From contig JAPWGK010000001.1 of the NCBI GenBank assembly GCA_029641185.1, positions 1,562,501 to 1,626,500 of the forward strand: a DNA stretch of 64,000 nucleotides, in the 5' to 3' direction. A model generated the notes under the pieces. That model ran no database searches. It saw only the letters and a program-made list of their open reading frames with translations, and had not been told where the DNA came from. The translations under genes and the position numbers were made by a program. The stretch is from Pseudofabraea citricarpa (taxonomy: Eukaryota; Ascomycota; Leotiomycetes; Helotiales; Dermateaceae). Shown in pieces: positions 1 through 11,863 of the stretch (positions within the stretch are counted from its first letter, which is position 1; every line of letters begins with the position of its first letter).

Positions 1-188
1 CATACTGAAAGCTTTACTTACGGGCCAGCCATAGTAGTACCAATATATCCAAACTCAGATACCTTCACAGTGTCCCCAGAGACGAGCTGTCTCTTATGAA
101 AGCTGGTTCCATGAGCGCAAGATGCACTTGTTTGAGGGACCAGAGTTGAAAGAGAGAGAACAATAGTGTAAAGTGATAGAGAAAACAT
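1..188 (-). CDS. Probable secreted alpha-carbonic anhydrase, first exon only
   Basis: The exon runs from ATG at 188 down to 22, where a consensus GTAAGT donor follows; the rest of the gene lies beyond the left edge. The 55 visible codons start with a hydrophobic signal peptide (about residues 1-23, ending near TSAS). Next come a CAHGTS segment, a basic HKR stretch and FGYIGT followed by GP. The order SCxHGT - short basic spacer - V-x-V-x-x-FGYxG - GP is how mature fungal alpha-class carbonic anhydrases begin. These secreted zinc enzymes interconvert CO2 and bicarbonate. The zinc-binding histidines would be in later exons, so the identification rests on the N-terminus alone. A TTG 15 nt upstream extends the frame, but the ATG at 188 gives a cleaner signal peptide. 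Confidence 0.5.
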
Positions 189-3100
189 GATGGACAAGAT
201 CAACTTGTTTAGAATATAAGTTGGCGAGAACCTGTTGAAATGTTGATAGATTTTATGAGAGTGAGAGAAGATGCGAGGAACTGGTTTATTCGAAAGAGGT
301 CAAGTTCAGCTACTTATGTCTTTTGATCAGGTAGTTGACCTCGAGTCGAAATCCTAATCTGCGCCAGAAGTAACAATGAAATCGTGGCCAAGAGATTGAG
401 AGAATGGTTGTCTTGCAGCCAAGTAAAATTCAAGATGTAAGATCTTTCAGAGACAATGAAAATGTATTCTGGCTTGGAAGCCAAGTAAAATCCGAGATGC
501 AGAATCTCTGAATGGGGACGAAAGTATATTCTGGCTTTCTTGGAGCCAAGTAAAATCTAAGATACAAGATCTCTGAGGGGGACAGAGAGGAAATCGGGCA
601 TCTCAACCAAGGCCTGTGCAGAACCAGGATTGGAGGCCTGCTCAAACCCGAAGAAAGAGAGACACCAATGGAAAGCATTAACGACTCGATCAACTCGATA
701 CCCGATGTAAGAATCCACCTCAAGTGCATCTGATCTGTCACCCATCATTTGAGATGCCTGTACTACTGTCTCTCCTTCGGACATGCTACAAGGCGAATCA
801 TGCATCTCTTACGAAAATCGGCTGTAATCCGAAAGTATGTACCCACACCATACACAAGCGTTCACCTTGAGATAGAACTTTCGCTGGTGGCATAGGAAAA
901 CCTGTGCTATCTGGATACCATAGCTCCAGGAATGCGATGAACTCGCTAGAATAGCTACCCGCAGACTTGGCATTTGAACATACGCAGCCTTGGCTTGTCC
1001 CACAGTTCCTTATTTTGTGTTCTCAACCCCACGATTTTACCATCGCCGAGAATTGTCTGTGCTTCTTGGATGTGGGAAAGCTATGAATTAACAAAGTCCT
1101 ATTATTGTTCCTGCCTTGGCCTTGACGAGTTTCTCTTTTAAGCGAAGCGATCTGGGGGGACCGATTAGGTACCAGTTGACGTTAAGCGAGCACATTTTGG
1201 AAACTGAGGCTGATCTTGGCACGCTTTTCCGGGGTGCCAATGAAACGCATTGATCTGAGTATTAAGCTCATGGGTCTCATCGTCCGCCAAAAGCCCTATT
1301 TCGGCTGAAGTATCCGTGCTAAGGCCTGTCAATGATAGGACGGCGTGCTTGGCTCTGGAGAAGGTCTGGACCACGATGGCCAGAGTCTGGCTGGGACTAC
1401 TTGATCTGGCCTCAAGCCACTGTATACATAAATGCTGCACTTAGTTTGAATCGACAAGGCAAGCCTTGAAATGTTCAGACTGGGCTGATCATGGAGCCAG
1501 GGCAAAGCAAGGGTTTGTACGGAGTAAATACGGACGGTTGCATCGCCAGATGCTGATATGATGAAGCATCTCCGCAAGACAAGGGTAGGAAGTGACATAA
1601 TTCATATGATAATCGGCATTCAAAGAAATCTGACGACTTCAGTTATTTCGATAATTAGAATCAAGGTGGCTTAGACTGACAACTGTCCACTAAGCTGATG
1701 ATAATGTATGTCGATTCCATGATTTTATTAATGGAAACCAATCATGACCAAACCCGATGGTCTTCCACTTCGGTATGAAACATGACGACTTTACCCCGAG
1801 CAGGAAACTGGTTTTTGGACCGATGGGTTTACTCCGTTGACAACCATCCCCAGTCTCACTCTAATTCTGGAGTTACGAAAGATTATCTGCTAATTACACA
1901 TTTTCTGAAGCACAATCGTCGCCCTATACTTTTCGCTTATCATCGCGGGGCAGACTGGCAGGGCAATATTACGGTTGATTATAGAGTTCCAAGTTTCACG
2001 GCAATCGGCGGCCTCATGCCAGTTACCCGTCAAATATCGAGGTCAATTATTATTCTATTCTACGAGTAATAGAACTAGATCAGATGGGATGTGTCTCTAG
2101 GATATCTCCATAAGTACATACGGTCTGTATTACTCCCACGAAAATATAACAACATATTTCAAGAGTCTCTAAATTTTATAGAGAAAAGAATTCCGATTGT
2201 CATCAGTTGGTCTTTGTTCTTTACCCAGACCCACGGGCCAACCCCACGCTCGGGATCGTGGATTTTGCATCCCATGTCTCAGCTTCAGAGTTGACAACTG
2301 TCCGTGTAGTTCCTCCCAGTTGACCATACAAAGATGTGAGCTTCAGTAATGATGTTTTCGCCTTATCGTGGTCCTACTTCAGAGCTTGTTTTTCAAGTAC
2401 AGTCATTGGCAGTTTTACAGTAAGAGGTCTCTGTTGCAGGCGCAAGAATATTATTTGTTCGTTAAATACTCGATTCGTTGCATGACTGCTCATTCCTCCG
2501 CCAAGATCTGACTGAGGATTGGTTTTCTGCGCCACGTGAGGTTATAAAGGTTGTTGCACGTCTGCATCGAAAACTCGGTCCGGGGAGATCTGCTCTGCAA
2601 GCCGAAAGGAGTTCCGAAGGGATTACCAAGCCGTTTTGACATGCTTCAGCATGATTACGACTTTATAGTTCTACAATGAAGAGGAATCTGATGTCTCGGA
2701 TCGCTCCCGAGATTCTTTATCGCTGTCTGCGTGTACTTGAACACATATAGTCTTTCTCTCATAAGTCTGGGGGAAAGCTAAAAGTTCACAGCCCACGGGA
2801 TAAGGCGTCCGCATACTTAATTAGGCTTTTCTTGGTCTCCAGCGATGGACCTTATCAACACAAGGCTATTATTTTTCACGGTTTAAATACCGTCTGGGGC
2901 ACAAGATATACTTTCTGAATGGTTATAATCCTTGAAGCATTCTGTTGATCTGGCTCTAGGAACCCCAAGACCTAAGGCTGAGACTACACTTGGTAGCAAT
3001 AGCCAAGGGAACAATTCGGTTTAGCGAGAATAAAAGTATCAAAATGAACAAATGGGCAGACTGATTCATTGAAATGCTTGGTAACTATAAATGTGTCTGG

Positions 3101-5343
3101 AAATAAGAACACCAAGAGACTTGGATAACTAGCAGATACTAGTTTTGCGCTTCAAGTCTCTCACACAGCAGGAAAGTGTGTGCACAACTGCCCATCATTC
3201 AACCTGTACGCTGCTTAAAATTTTGAATTTTAGAATTGTGGCTAGTCTCTCTCTTCTTAAACGCCCAGTCATCCCGTCTGCTTTGACTCAAGGCTCAGTT
3301 ACGGTGATGCACCCGGCGTCAGTTTTGAGACAGCTTCCAGAGTATCTTAAGCAGCATGAATCTGTTGCAACGTAATACAATTCTTCTTTTCCAATGCCGA
3401 TACGGCATCCTTGATTTCTCCCAAGCTATTTCAAGTCTTTCGTTTTCCTTCATGGTTTGATTCATTGTCTACCGGAGGTTAGGGCTCCCTAGTTTCGACC
3501 TCGCCAGCAGGAATTAATTCTGGAATCTATTAAGAAAGCTGTCACTCTTCACACCAGACTACTATGCTAAGGCATTGATTGGCCTTATGGCTTGGAGTAG
3601 GTCCTAATATATCACAACCACACTTAGTCAGACTAGTTCTTGAAATATTGCTTGCACGTTTGATATCATGTCGTAATTTGTTTTGAAGATACGGAGCGAG
3701 TTTATGCCGTTTAACATACTGCATTTTAAAACGAACTCATATTATTACAAATTAAAAGTCTGCGACTCTTGAAAGCAAGTGAAAAACGGGTTAGTAACAC
3801 TTGAAGAAAAAAGATAAAAAGTTAAGCGAGGTGTAAGCAAGTATATTTTACATATATCATACATAAGGACATATACAGCTTATGTTATACTTTATCTACG
3901 CAGCTGCCTCTCTTCTATAGCTTTTGTTTCAAACCCCCAGATACTTTTAATGCCGATACACCTCCTGTTCACAGGTGATCGAGGGGGTTCTTGGCTTCTG
4001 ACTTCACTTATTGATTCAGCATAGGATTATACGAAAGTCAATTGAGGCACCTTCTATTAGGAGGGATTTAATGATTCACTTGTAAACACATGTGCGCTAT
4101 ATATTCCCCGTTGAACTTATACGCTATACAAGGTCATCCATTCTCTTAGATCAGTTACGGTGGATATTATACCGATAGTTAAAAAGACCATCATACCAGA
4201 AACACGGTGTACAAACACTTAATCCCTTCCTAGAAAATACAGAAAACCGAGACTTACTACAACGACCCCTCTGTGACGGTAGTCTGTATAAGAAGGCAAC
4301 TCAAATCCCAAGTCCTCCTCGTCCATATAATACAATCATTCACAGAACGAACCTTTAAAAGTCAAATTGCACTTTTTCGTAAGAGATCTCCATATCCTCG
4401 AAATACAGGGACCAGATTTCGAGACAGTCATCTTCAGTCCAGCTAAGGCACGAGATATTTCGATGCGGAAAGGACAAGACATAAACTTGTAGGAGCTGTT
4501 TCCGCACCAACTGGCTCCTCCTTAGCCAAGACACAGAGACCCAGCCCGGAGGACAAGTGATCGGAAGGATAATCTAATTATTACCTCTCTATCCTTCCTA
4601 AAAGAGATCTCTCGAACCACATCTTAGAACTCTGTTTCCCTACAAAAACAAAGACAAGCGTCAAGAAGTGGGAGATAAGCGAAGGGAATAATCCAAGCAA
4701 GCGTACAAGCCAAAGAAACAAATAGAAAAGCCACTCACTCACTCGCTCACCCACCTGAAATCTACTGACACTGAAAGTCAAATGCTCACGTCCCCATCCC
4801 CATCCATGTGATGATCAATTTCCCTTCCTTCCTTCCTTTCTGTCAAACAGGTGACCCGACCTGCACGGGTGAAAAGCACCAAGTTACCAACGTGGTACCG
4901 CACAGCAGGCACATGATGAGTACATGTCTCAAAGTATCACACATAGACACATACATACATAGGTACATATATCGTGAAGCCGACATGACAAACCCTCCAA
5001 CATCAACTTCTGCACCAGAGAATCATACCTATATACCTATATAAATACTCGATTATCGCCTTGCTTCGTTCTAGTTGTAGAAGTGCAACAGAAACAAGCC
5101 AAGAGGCCCCTAACGCCAACCTAAACCCCACACCACTAGTCCCCGCCAAGCGAGTGACGTCGCAGCTCAACCTCTCCTCGACCTCTTTGTACTGTAGGTG
5201 CATAACCGAAGCCCCCAAGAAGAGAGAGGGAGAAGAAAAAGGACCCTGAAATCCTCAATCTCCAATCCTCAATCCCCAATCCTTAATCCCCAATCCTCAA
5301 TCCGAATCCAAACCAGCTCACTCATGAAAGCACAAGCAGAACA
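189..5343. other. Gene-poor intergenic stretch
   Basis: I find no open frame here with recognisable domains or a convincing exon chain. It holds three diverged tandem copies at 417-600 (listed separately) and short minus-strand pieces around 1165-1600, one of which resembles a single WD40 strand (ISASGDATVRIYS). The section from about 1.7 to 4.3 kb is AT-leaning and full of stops. From 4.8 kb it becomes CT-rich, with small repeats of the type CAATCCTCAATC at about 5257-5310, which is probably the promoter and leader of the 5-phosphatase gene. Confidence 0.5.
417..600. repeat. Three diverged tandem copies, 62-65 bp unit
   Basis: Each unit begins AGCCAAGTAAAAT, at 417, 479 and 544, and contains a shared ATTCTGGCTT and a GATCTCTGA-like segment. 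The copies differ by scattered substitutions and small length changes, so this is an old local duplication. The minus-strand frame through it (430-741) is a by-product of the repeat. Confidence 0.7.
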
Positions 5344-6714
5344 ATGACACCCGGTCACCCCATGGCCACCTTGAGCCTGTACCTCTTCACCTTCAACTGC
5401 GCCCTCACGCCCGTCAACCAGACCAGCCTCTCACAGCAGCTCTTCTCAGGCCTCGAGCCATCCACCTCGCAGCTCCCCGACATCCTGGTGCTCTCGCTGC
5501 AAGAGCTCGCGCCGCTGCCGAAATCACTGATCGGGGGCTCGTTCCTCGTGCCGTACTTTGCGCGCTTCCACGATGCCGTCGAGACTGCGGCGAGGAAGTT
5601 CAGCGGGCGTGGAGGGGGAGATGCACATGCAGATGCCGAGGGGGAGGTCTACACGGCCGTCGCAGCACGGAATCTGGGCATGACGGGAATCATGGTCTTC
5701 GCGCGCGACGCAGCCGCCATTCGAGATATTGAGACGGGCGGTCAGGGCGTGGGAGTGTGGTCGACGGGGAACAAAGGCGCCGTCGGTGTACGCTTCACAT
5801 ATGAGAACGAGCATGGGTCGACGGGTCTCACGTTCGTGGCGGCGCACCTGGCAGCCATGGAGTGGGAAGTGAAGAGGCGGAACGAGGACTGGAAGAATAT
5901 CGTGCGTGGCCTGGTCTTCTCGTCCGAGGTGAAGGGGAAAGCGACGTCGCTGTCGGCAGCAGGCACGGAAGAGAGACCGCTGCTGTCCATCTCGGCGCGT
6001 GATGCGTCGATATATAAACCGACCTCGCATCTCTTCGTGGCAGGCGATCTGAACTACCGCACGTCAAGCATCAAACCTGGTCCGGCGGATCACAGCGAAA
6101 CGTTCCCGCAGCCGCAGGACCCAGAGGACCACGCGAATCATTGGACGAACCTCTTCCAGGACGATCAGTTGAACCAGGAACGCGGCGCGGGGAGGACGAT
6201 GCACGGATTAATCGAGGCGCCCGTGACGTTCCCGCCGACGTACAAGTACTCGTCGAAGAAGCCGTTCATGAAGCCCGACGAGGAGCTATCGAGGTGGCAC
6301 TGGGCAACGCATCGATGGCCCAGCTGGTGTGATCGTATCCTGTACCTGCCGATTCCCGAATGGGTGGTGAGAGAGCATCCAGAGGCGAGGATAGAGGTGC
6401 GGAAGTACTCGGCTCTGCCGTTGATGGATACTTCGGATCATCGAGCCGTGGCTATGGAGGTCACGCTACCTCTGATCCCTATCCCGGCTCCAGATGCAGA
6501 AGACGACGAGGAGAGTGCGGACCCTCGGATCAAGCCGCCCTTTGACATCGATCCGGATTGGAAGGCGAAGAGGGAGAAGGCCAGGATGGTCGAGTTACTG
6601 CTGGGCTTTACTTTTTACTTCACGACCACTTTGGAAGGCGCTGCGGTTCTTGCTGCGAGTGTGGCCGGCCTCGTGGGAGGCTTCTTCGTACTGAAGGCTA
6701 TGTTAGATTTTTGA
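5344..6714 (+). CDS. Inositol-polyphosphate 5-phosphatase, tail-anchored, Inp54-like
   Basis: Single exon, 456 aa, from ATG 5344. The enzyme is expected to remove the 5-phosphate of PI(4,5)P2. The endonuclease/exonuclease/phosphatase fold is visible in order: FTFNCA near residue 13, LSLQEL near 50, STGNKGAVGVR near 140, AAHLAA near 166, AGDLNYR near 233, PSWCDRIL near 325 and SDHRAV near 364. The GDLNYR and PxWxDR signatures are the two diagnostic catalytic motifs of the 5-phosphatase family. A hydrophobic segment at about residues 419-450, followed by only a few residues, makes a C-terminal tail anchor. Yeast Inp54 has the same layout and sits on the cytosolic face of the ER, so that location is inferred here. 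The gene is convergent with the PKA gene, with 527 bp between their stop codons. A second in-frame ATG lies seven codons in. Confidence 0.88.
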   Translation: MTPGHPMATLSLYLFTFNCALTPVNQTSLSQQLFSGLEPSTSQLPDILVLSLQELAPLPKSLIGGSFLVPYFARFHDAVETAARKFSGRGGGDAHADAEGEVYTAVAARNLGMTGIMVFARDAAAIRDIETGGQGVGVWSTGNKGAVGVRFTYENEHGSTGLTFVAAHLAAMEWEVKRRNEDWKNIVRGLVFSSEVKGKATSLSAAGTEERPLLSISARDASIYKPTSHLFVAGDLNYRTSSIKPGPADHSETFPQPQDPEDHANHWTNLFQDDQLNQERGAGRTMHGLIEAPVTFPPTYKYSSKKPFMKPDEELSRWHWATHRWPSWCDRILYLPIPEWVVREHPEARIEVRKYSALPLMDTSDHRAVAMEVTLPLIPIPAPDAEDDEESADPRIKPPFDIDPDWKAKREKARMVELLLGFTFYFTTTLEGAAVLAASVAGLVGGFFVLKAMLDF

Positions 6715-7241
6715 TATTTACATGGAATATCTTTAGACGAGTAATGATGCATTTCCCTAGAGCTTATTATTGAGCTCCCGCATACCCCTCACTTGATGAA
6801 CGCCTATATGCAACGAACAAAAGATAGAAGGCACTCTTGAAACTACTAAAAAAGAAAAAGGTACATGACTAACAAGTACATCGACTTGCGACCAATATAG
6901 AAGAATAATCAACGTAGAGATACTTTTAATTCTACCACAACTCCTACCATGGGTTACTAAGCCTAGACACTATCGAATATCGGGTTATCAATCCAACCAA
7001 TACGTCAGTCAGTCGTTGTCCGACTCTCACATTGTATGTACAGATAAAAACACCGTAGCTACTCCAGATCCAACGCCCAATTATATCAATCAGCCCCCAA
7101 AACTCCTTGTGATATATACCCTCCCAAAACTCCGAGGAATGCAGGATCTAAAACCAAGAAAAGTTGTCATATGATACAACCAGCCATTTTCTTTAACCCA
7201 TCACGCCGGACCAAATATGCAAAGATTACAGGGCTAAGCGC
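6715..7241. other. Convergent intergenic spacer
   Basis: Holds the 3' ends of the 5-phosphatase (plus) and PKA (minus) genes. It is AT-rich, with A-rich tracts such as the one near 6850. I see no frame worth calling. Confidence 0.6.
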
Positions 7242-8627
7242 TTAGAAATCGTTAAAGCAGTGGTCGAATTTCTTTTGCATCTCGGGGGTGTATGGTTCGC
7301 GGCCTTCTTTTTCGTCCGGGTAGCTATCGAAACAGTTCGTTGGGGGTGGGATGATAGGTCCTCGGTATTTTCGATAGTAGACATCGTCCCAGTTGACGTC
7401 TCTGAAGAAGGGATGGTCCTTCACTCTCTGCGCTCCCCCCTTCATATTACCCAGTCGATAGGTTCGGTCCACGGTGCACAATTGAAGGATGATATCCTTC
7501 GCTTCGTCAGAGATCTGGGGGTCGGCGGGGAAGTGGACCGGCTTGTTGACGATTCTAGGTGCGCAAGTAAGATACATGCACTACATCCGTTAGAAGAATA
7601 TTTGCTCACTGCTTGTAAATTTCCATGGGATTCGAGTTCCAGAATGGTGGGTAGCCCGTCAAGAACTCGTAGATCAAGATTCCCAGTGCCCACCAATCGA
7701 CCGCTGTCGTGTGTCCCTTCGATTGGATTACTTCGGGGGCTAGGTATTCTGGCGTGCCGCACAAGGTATACGTTTCTCCTTGATTTCGGTCAATGCATGT
7801 TCCAATCTCCCTCTTTTTCGAAGATGGCTTACGGGTACCAAGTCGCTTGGCAAAGCCGAAATCCACAAGCTTGATATGCCCCTCTGCATCCAAAAGCAGA
7901 TTTTCAGGCTTTAGATCTCTGTACGCAATGCCTTCTTGCTCGTGCAAAAATGAAAGAATGAGCACGATCTCGGCGGCGTAGAACCGGGCAGTGTTTTCGT
8001 CGAATCGCTTCGCCTTTCGCAGGTACGAGAATACTTCGCCGCCAGGGCAGTAATCAAGCTATCTGCGTCTTAGCCGTCTGTCATACTCGAGATCCAACAC
8101 ACTTACCAGCATGTAGAGGGAATCGTGGTCTTTGAAGGAGGTAATTAATGTAGTAATAAAAGGATGTCCGCAGACATCCTGGAGAACAGCACGCTCCGAC
8201 CTCACATGGTCTACCTGCTTGAGCTTGATGACTACCACGGCATTAGCATCCACGGCCAACCTCGTCTCACTCCCGACTCACCTTCGACCTTCCGCAAGAC
8301 TTTCAAGGCGAATAGCTTATCGCGATCCTCGGGTGATGGATGAGCCAGTCTCACCAGCCAGACTCTCGCAAAAGTGCCTATTCCCTCAAATCAGTATTTA
8401 GGCAAATTGAAAGGGCCCCGGTCGGCGACGTTCTCGATCAGACCATGGGCAAAGGTGTACCAACCCGTTCCAAGAGTCCTGATCAACTCAAAGTCAGAGA
8501 TGCGCAAGCAATTGGTGACGCAGCCCAATTCCTTGTGCTTGGGGTCGCACTCTTTGACCTCTGCAGCATGGTGATTGAGGTGGGCGATGAGGGTTTTCGC
8601 CCGTGCTCGGCGTTCACCGAAAGTCAT
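7242..8627 (-). CDS. cAMP-dependent protein kinase catalytic subunit (fungal PKA2 type)
   Basis: Six exons on the minus strand: 8627-8465, 8377-8282, 8231-8107, 8058-7833, 7778-7610 and 7554-7242. They join in frame to 363 aa, close to the usual length of PKA catalytic subunits. The AGC-kinase landmarks are complete: glycine loop GTGTFARV at 53-60, ATP lysine in FALKVL at K80, YRDLKPEN with catalytic D176, DFGFAK at 194-199, activation segment [11 protein letters not shown], and APE. The C-terminal tail ends in FNDF, the PKA-type FxxF motif. The third glycine of the loop is alanine, a substitution I associate with fungal PKA2 proteins from memory. It should act on Ser/Thr targets downstream of cAMP, held inactive by a regulatory subunit not in this window. 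The N-terminus before the kinase domain is only about 45 residues. The fourth intron is 54 nt with no stop, so its retention would insert 18 residues beside the activation loop. Confidence 0.9.
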
Positions 8628-8867
8628 TGTAACGGGCGAAGTATGTATAGGTGAGAAGAATGGTTACAATGTGCTGGTGGGAGACGACGTCGTGGCATCC
8701 GCGAGGACTCGATGGTGGGGCTCCTTGTGCCTGGGAACGACGATCAGGAGCACACACGCATGGCCTGGGAGCAAGACTCGGTGGTGAGGATGTTGTTGTT
8801 ATGTTGTTGTGGTGCAGCAGCAAAGACAATGATAAAGTCGGTCGGGAGATGGTTCACGGGGTTGGTT

Positions 8868-8904
8868 GGTAGTGGTAGTGGTGGTGGTGGTGGTGGTGGT
8901 GGTG
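8868..8904. repeat. GGT/AGT trinucleotide microsatellite
   Basis: Twelve trinucleotides of GGT with two AGT interruptions near the start, about 240 bp upstream of the PKA start codon. Confidence 0.9.
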
Positions 8905-9330
8905 ACAAAGTTTGAGATGAGATGGAAGCTTGGAGGGATAAGGCGTCGAGGAGAGGAAGCTTAAAGCATAGTGGGGTGGGAGGGTGGAAGGGTGGAAGTG
9001 TGGAAGGGTTGAAGGCGCAATTGGGGGAGAGTCGTCGGTTTAACAGTGGCCGGTGGTGGATGACGTACCGGAGGAGAAGTCAAGAATCGGACAGGCCGTC
9101 AGAAGTTAAGAACGTGGGACTGGTCAGTTTAGTTTAGCACAAGCAAGCACATCCCACGGGGCGTGAAGAGACAATTGGGCAGCGTACAGTGAGTGGGCGG
9201 AGGTTGGTGGATGGGGATGGGGGGGTTGTGGGTTGTGGTAGTGGTTGTGGTAGTGGTAATGGTGGTGGGCGATGGGCAATGGGGCGTATAGTTGGTGGTT
9301 GGTAGTAAGTGGTGGTAGTAAGTGGTGTGT

Positions 9331-9390
9331 AGTTATAGGCAGTTATAGGTAGTTATAGGCAGTGCTAGGCAGTGCTAGGCAGTGCTAGGC
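9331..9390. repeat. Six tandem 10-bp units
   Basis: Three AGTTATAGG(C/T) units are followed directly by three identical AGTGCTAGGC units. The two halves differ at fixed positions, so the array grew in two steps. Confidence 0.9.
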
Positions 9391-11863
9391 GGGTAGCGAT
9401 AGCAGTAGTGAGCAAGTACAGCGTAGAGATAAGCAGAAGATACGCTGTAAGTACTGTACAGCAGGCGAGTGGGGAGTGAGTGGGAGTCGCAGTAAGTAAC
9501 CCAAACTTGCTTTTTTCTTCTTCCCCTCCCTCTCTCCCCCCCTCTCCTCCCTCAAAATGATATCTGATTCTTTGCATCTCAACCCGGGCCCGATGACACT
9601 GTATCATGTGTGTCAGCTGTATCAGCGTCCATGCTAAACGTTTAACGTTACCTGACGGAGCACTGACTGACTTCATACACTTTCAGACGAGGGGCTTTTC
9701 CTGAACGCTTCACGCTTTACGCTTTCTCGGTCCTCACGCCGCGGCTCCCACGTGAACGGCACAATATCCGCCTGGCGAATCGGCCCTTCAGGTATCATCT
9801 AGATCTCATTGGAACGAACTCACACTCTCTCTTTCATTCACTCACTCAGTCACTCACTCACTCAGTCACTCACCCACCCACCGAGCAGGTACCATTTTAC
9901 TCGAGTGCGAGACACTTGCGCCTGCTGTTCCGCCCCTCGGCACCCAGGGTTCTTATGTTGTTCTTGTTGTCGCCACAGATCGCTTTACGTATTACAAAGT
10001 ACGCGGTACGCACGACGCTGTACGCAAATCCAATCCCGTTCCTTCGGGATTCCACCGGATGTACGTCAGGCTGATCAATAGATGGATCCTGGATGCATCG
10101 ATCGAGAAATACGGAGTGCACTTGGGAACTTCCCTTTTCAAGTACCAATTTCCAAGGCTGAGGAATATGGTGACAAGCACTTGGCCCACCAGCACTGCGC
10201 TGGGCTGAGAGATTAGCCGGCGGCCGTCGAGGGATTTTGTCTGATTCCTGTCTACTTCACCGATTGGACGGCACCTTACCAGTCTTGGATCTCTCCTACA
10301 ACCGGCTTTGGTCTCCTGTACCTGTACCATTATGGCAGGTGATGTGATGGTGATGGCGGAGGTGGTGCTGCAGCATCAGAGAACCGCGGCTATTGCGCTC
10401 GCTGCAATTCGATATGCGAAGCGCTGCGTCGAGAACAATCAAGTGTTGGGGACCAGAGCTGCCTTCAAAAGGTATTCTCTACTCCGGTGCGGTGGAGAAA
10501 CTCCATTGCCCCGGAATTGGGCGGAGAAGGATTACACGACAGGCATTTCCCCTCCAGCAACCAAGACTCGAGAACCGCATGGCACGCATCGGCACTTCGT
10601 CTTACTGCTCTGGTGTCCACTGCTTTTGATCACCAAGCTCTCGAGTCAGACAAGAGTCCTAGACATGAGGCAATTACAGTACGGCCGTGATGAAGATATG
10701 ACCGTAAGGCAGCAAGTACCTTTCTATTTATACAAACCACGATCCGACCCTGCCACACACGTTCATCTGACGGTTTCATCCACCGAGGGAAGCGCGGTTT
10801 GATTGGCAATGTTGTCGTGGTTCATCAGCGACGGAGGTGCTCCCTCGCAATTACTTCAGCTGATTTCCGACGCAATTCACGAAAGTCCCAACGCAAATTC
10901 ACAATCGTCGTCGCAAGCACCAGTAGCACCGACCCGCAAAGCCGTTCTTCATTCGCAGGCCTCGCCAGCTAGGTGCAGCCCAAGAAAATTGGCATGCTGG
11001 TGCGACAGGGCTAATGCTGTATTATGAAGATCCTGATAACACATCGCAAATCTTCTAGAAGACGCAAAGAACCTTTGCGGTCGCTAGTTGCAGCAGCCCT
11101 CTCTAACCTGCATTAGTGTATAGTGGGAGACAGCCGGTCATATCATATCAGACCGCACTGTCATCTAATGCGAGCTTGCCCCGACCTTTCCCGCATTTCA
11201 TGCATTTTGACTTTGTACCGTTCATCACGAGTATCGAGTACTTGCGGTGTGGACCTTGTTGGTCTCGCGGCGGCGGTCAACATTGAAAGGCCCATTCGCA
11301 ACTGTCTTTCATAGCCCTATTTCCTTGGGGACTATATTTTAGAAGTGAGAACGGGTTGTGGATTCGTGATCAGAATCAAAATCAGCCAGCTCGTAGTACG
11401 CGCACGTGTGAAACAGTTTTCATGTCAGGTCTCACAATCTCACAGTCTCACAGTGCGATGGTCTTAGTGTTGACCAACAACTCTAAGGTTTCTCAATAGC
11501 TTGAGGAACTCTTTAGCACTTGACTACTAAAAACTTGTCGCTAAAGAGGATGATTCTTCCATATGGATGTGGTATGTGAACTAGATTGTCACAAGCAACC
11601 TGTTGTCACAGCCATAGGTATGTGATTCAAATGGAGATAAATGATTATCGTATATTGCCAACCTGTTTTTTCTTCTTCTTTTTCGCTTTATATAATCTTC
11701 AAATAGAGAATGACGAGGTATAGGTATTTTTGTTATCTTTTCCTCGAATTCCAGCATATCATCCTCCAACACACCTCCACAGGGGGCAACTAGCTCCTTA
11801 TATATACATGTATACAAACAAACAAAAACAAAAGGCAAAAGAAACATCTCATGATATATACGC

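Larger units (their letters stand above)
8628..11863. other. Low-complexity promoter/intergenic region
   Basis: Lies upstream of PKA and downstream of the 294-aa gene. It is dominated by strand-asymmetric G/T-rich sequence (about 8.6-9.4 kb), a GGT microsatellite, a 10-bp tandem array and CACTCACT/CAGT runs near 9835-9885. Plus-strand frames at 10308-10802 and 10803-11027 have no recognisable domain or plausible splice pattern. An extended regulated leader for PKA is possible but not shown. Confidence 0.5.

Noticed and set aside
5524..6067. Open frames antisense to the 5-phosphatase gene (up to 168 aa)
   Set aside because: They are shadows of a high-GC coding region, Arg/Pro-rich and without domains.
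8897..9700. Possible CRISPR-like array from the regular repeats upstream of PKA
   Set aside because: The repeats are direct microsatellite and 10-bp units without spacers, in a eukaryotic genome.
10308..11027. Two consecutive plus-strand frames (164 and 74 aa)
   Set aside because: No family resemblance, no splice pattern joining them, and composition typical of translated intergenic sequence.
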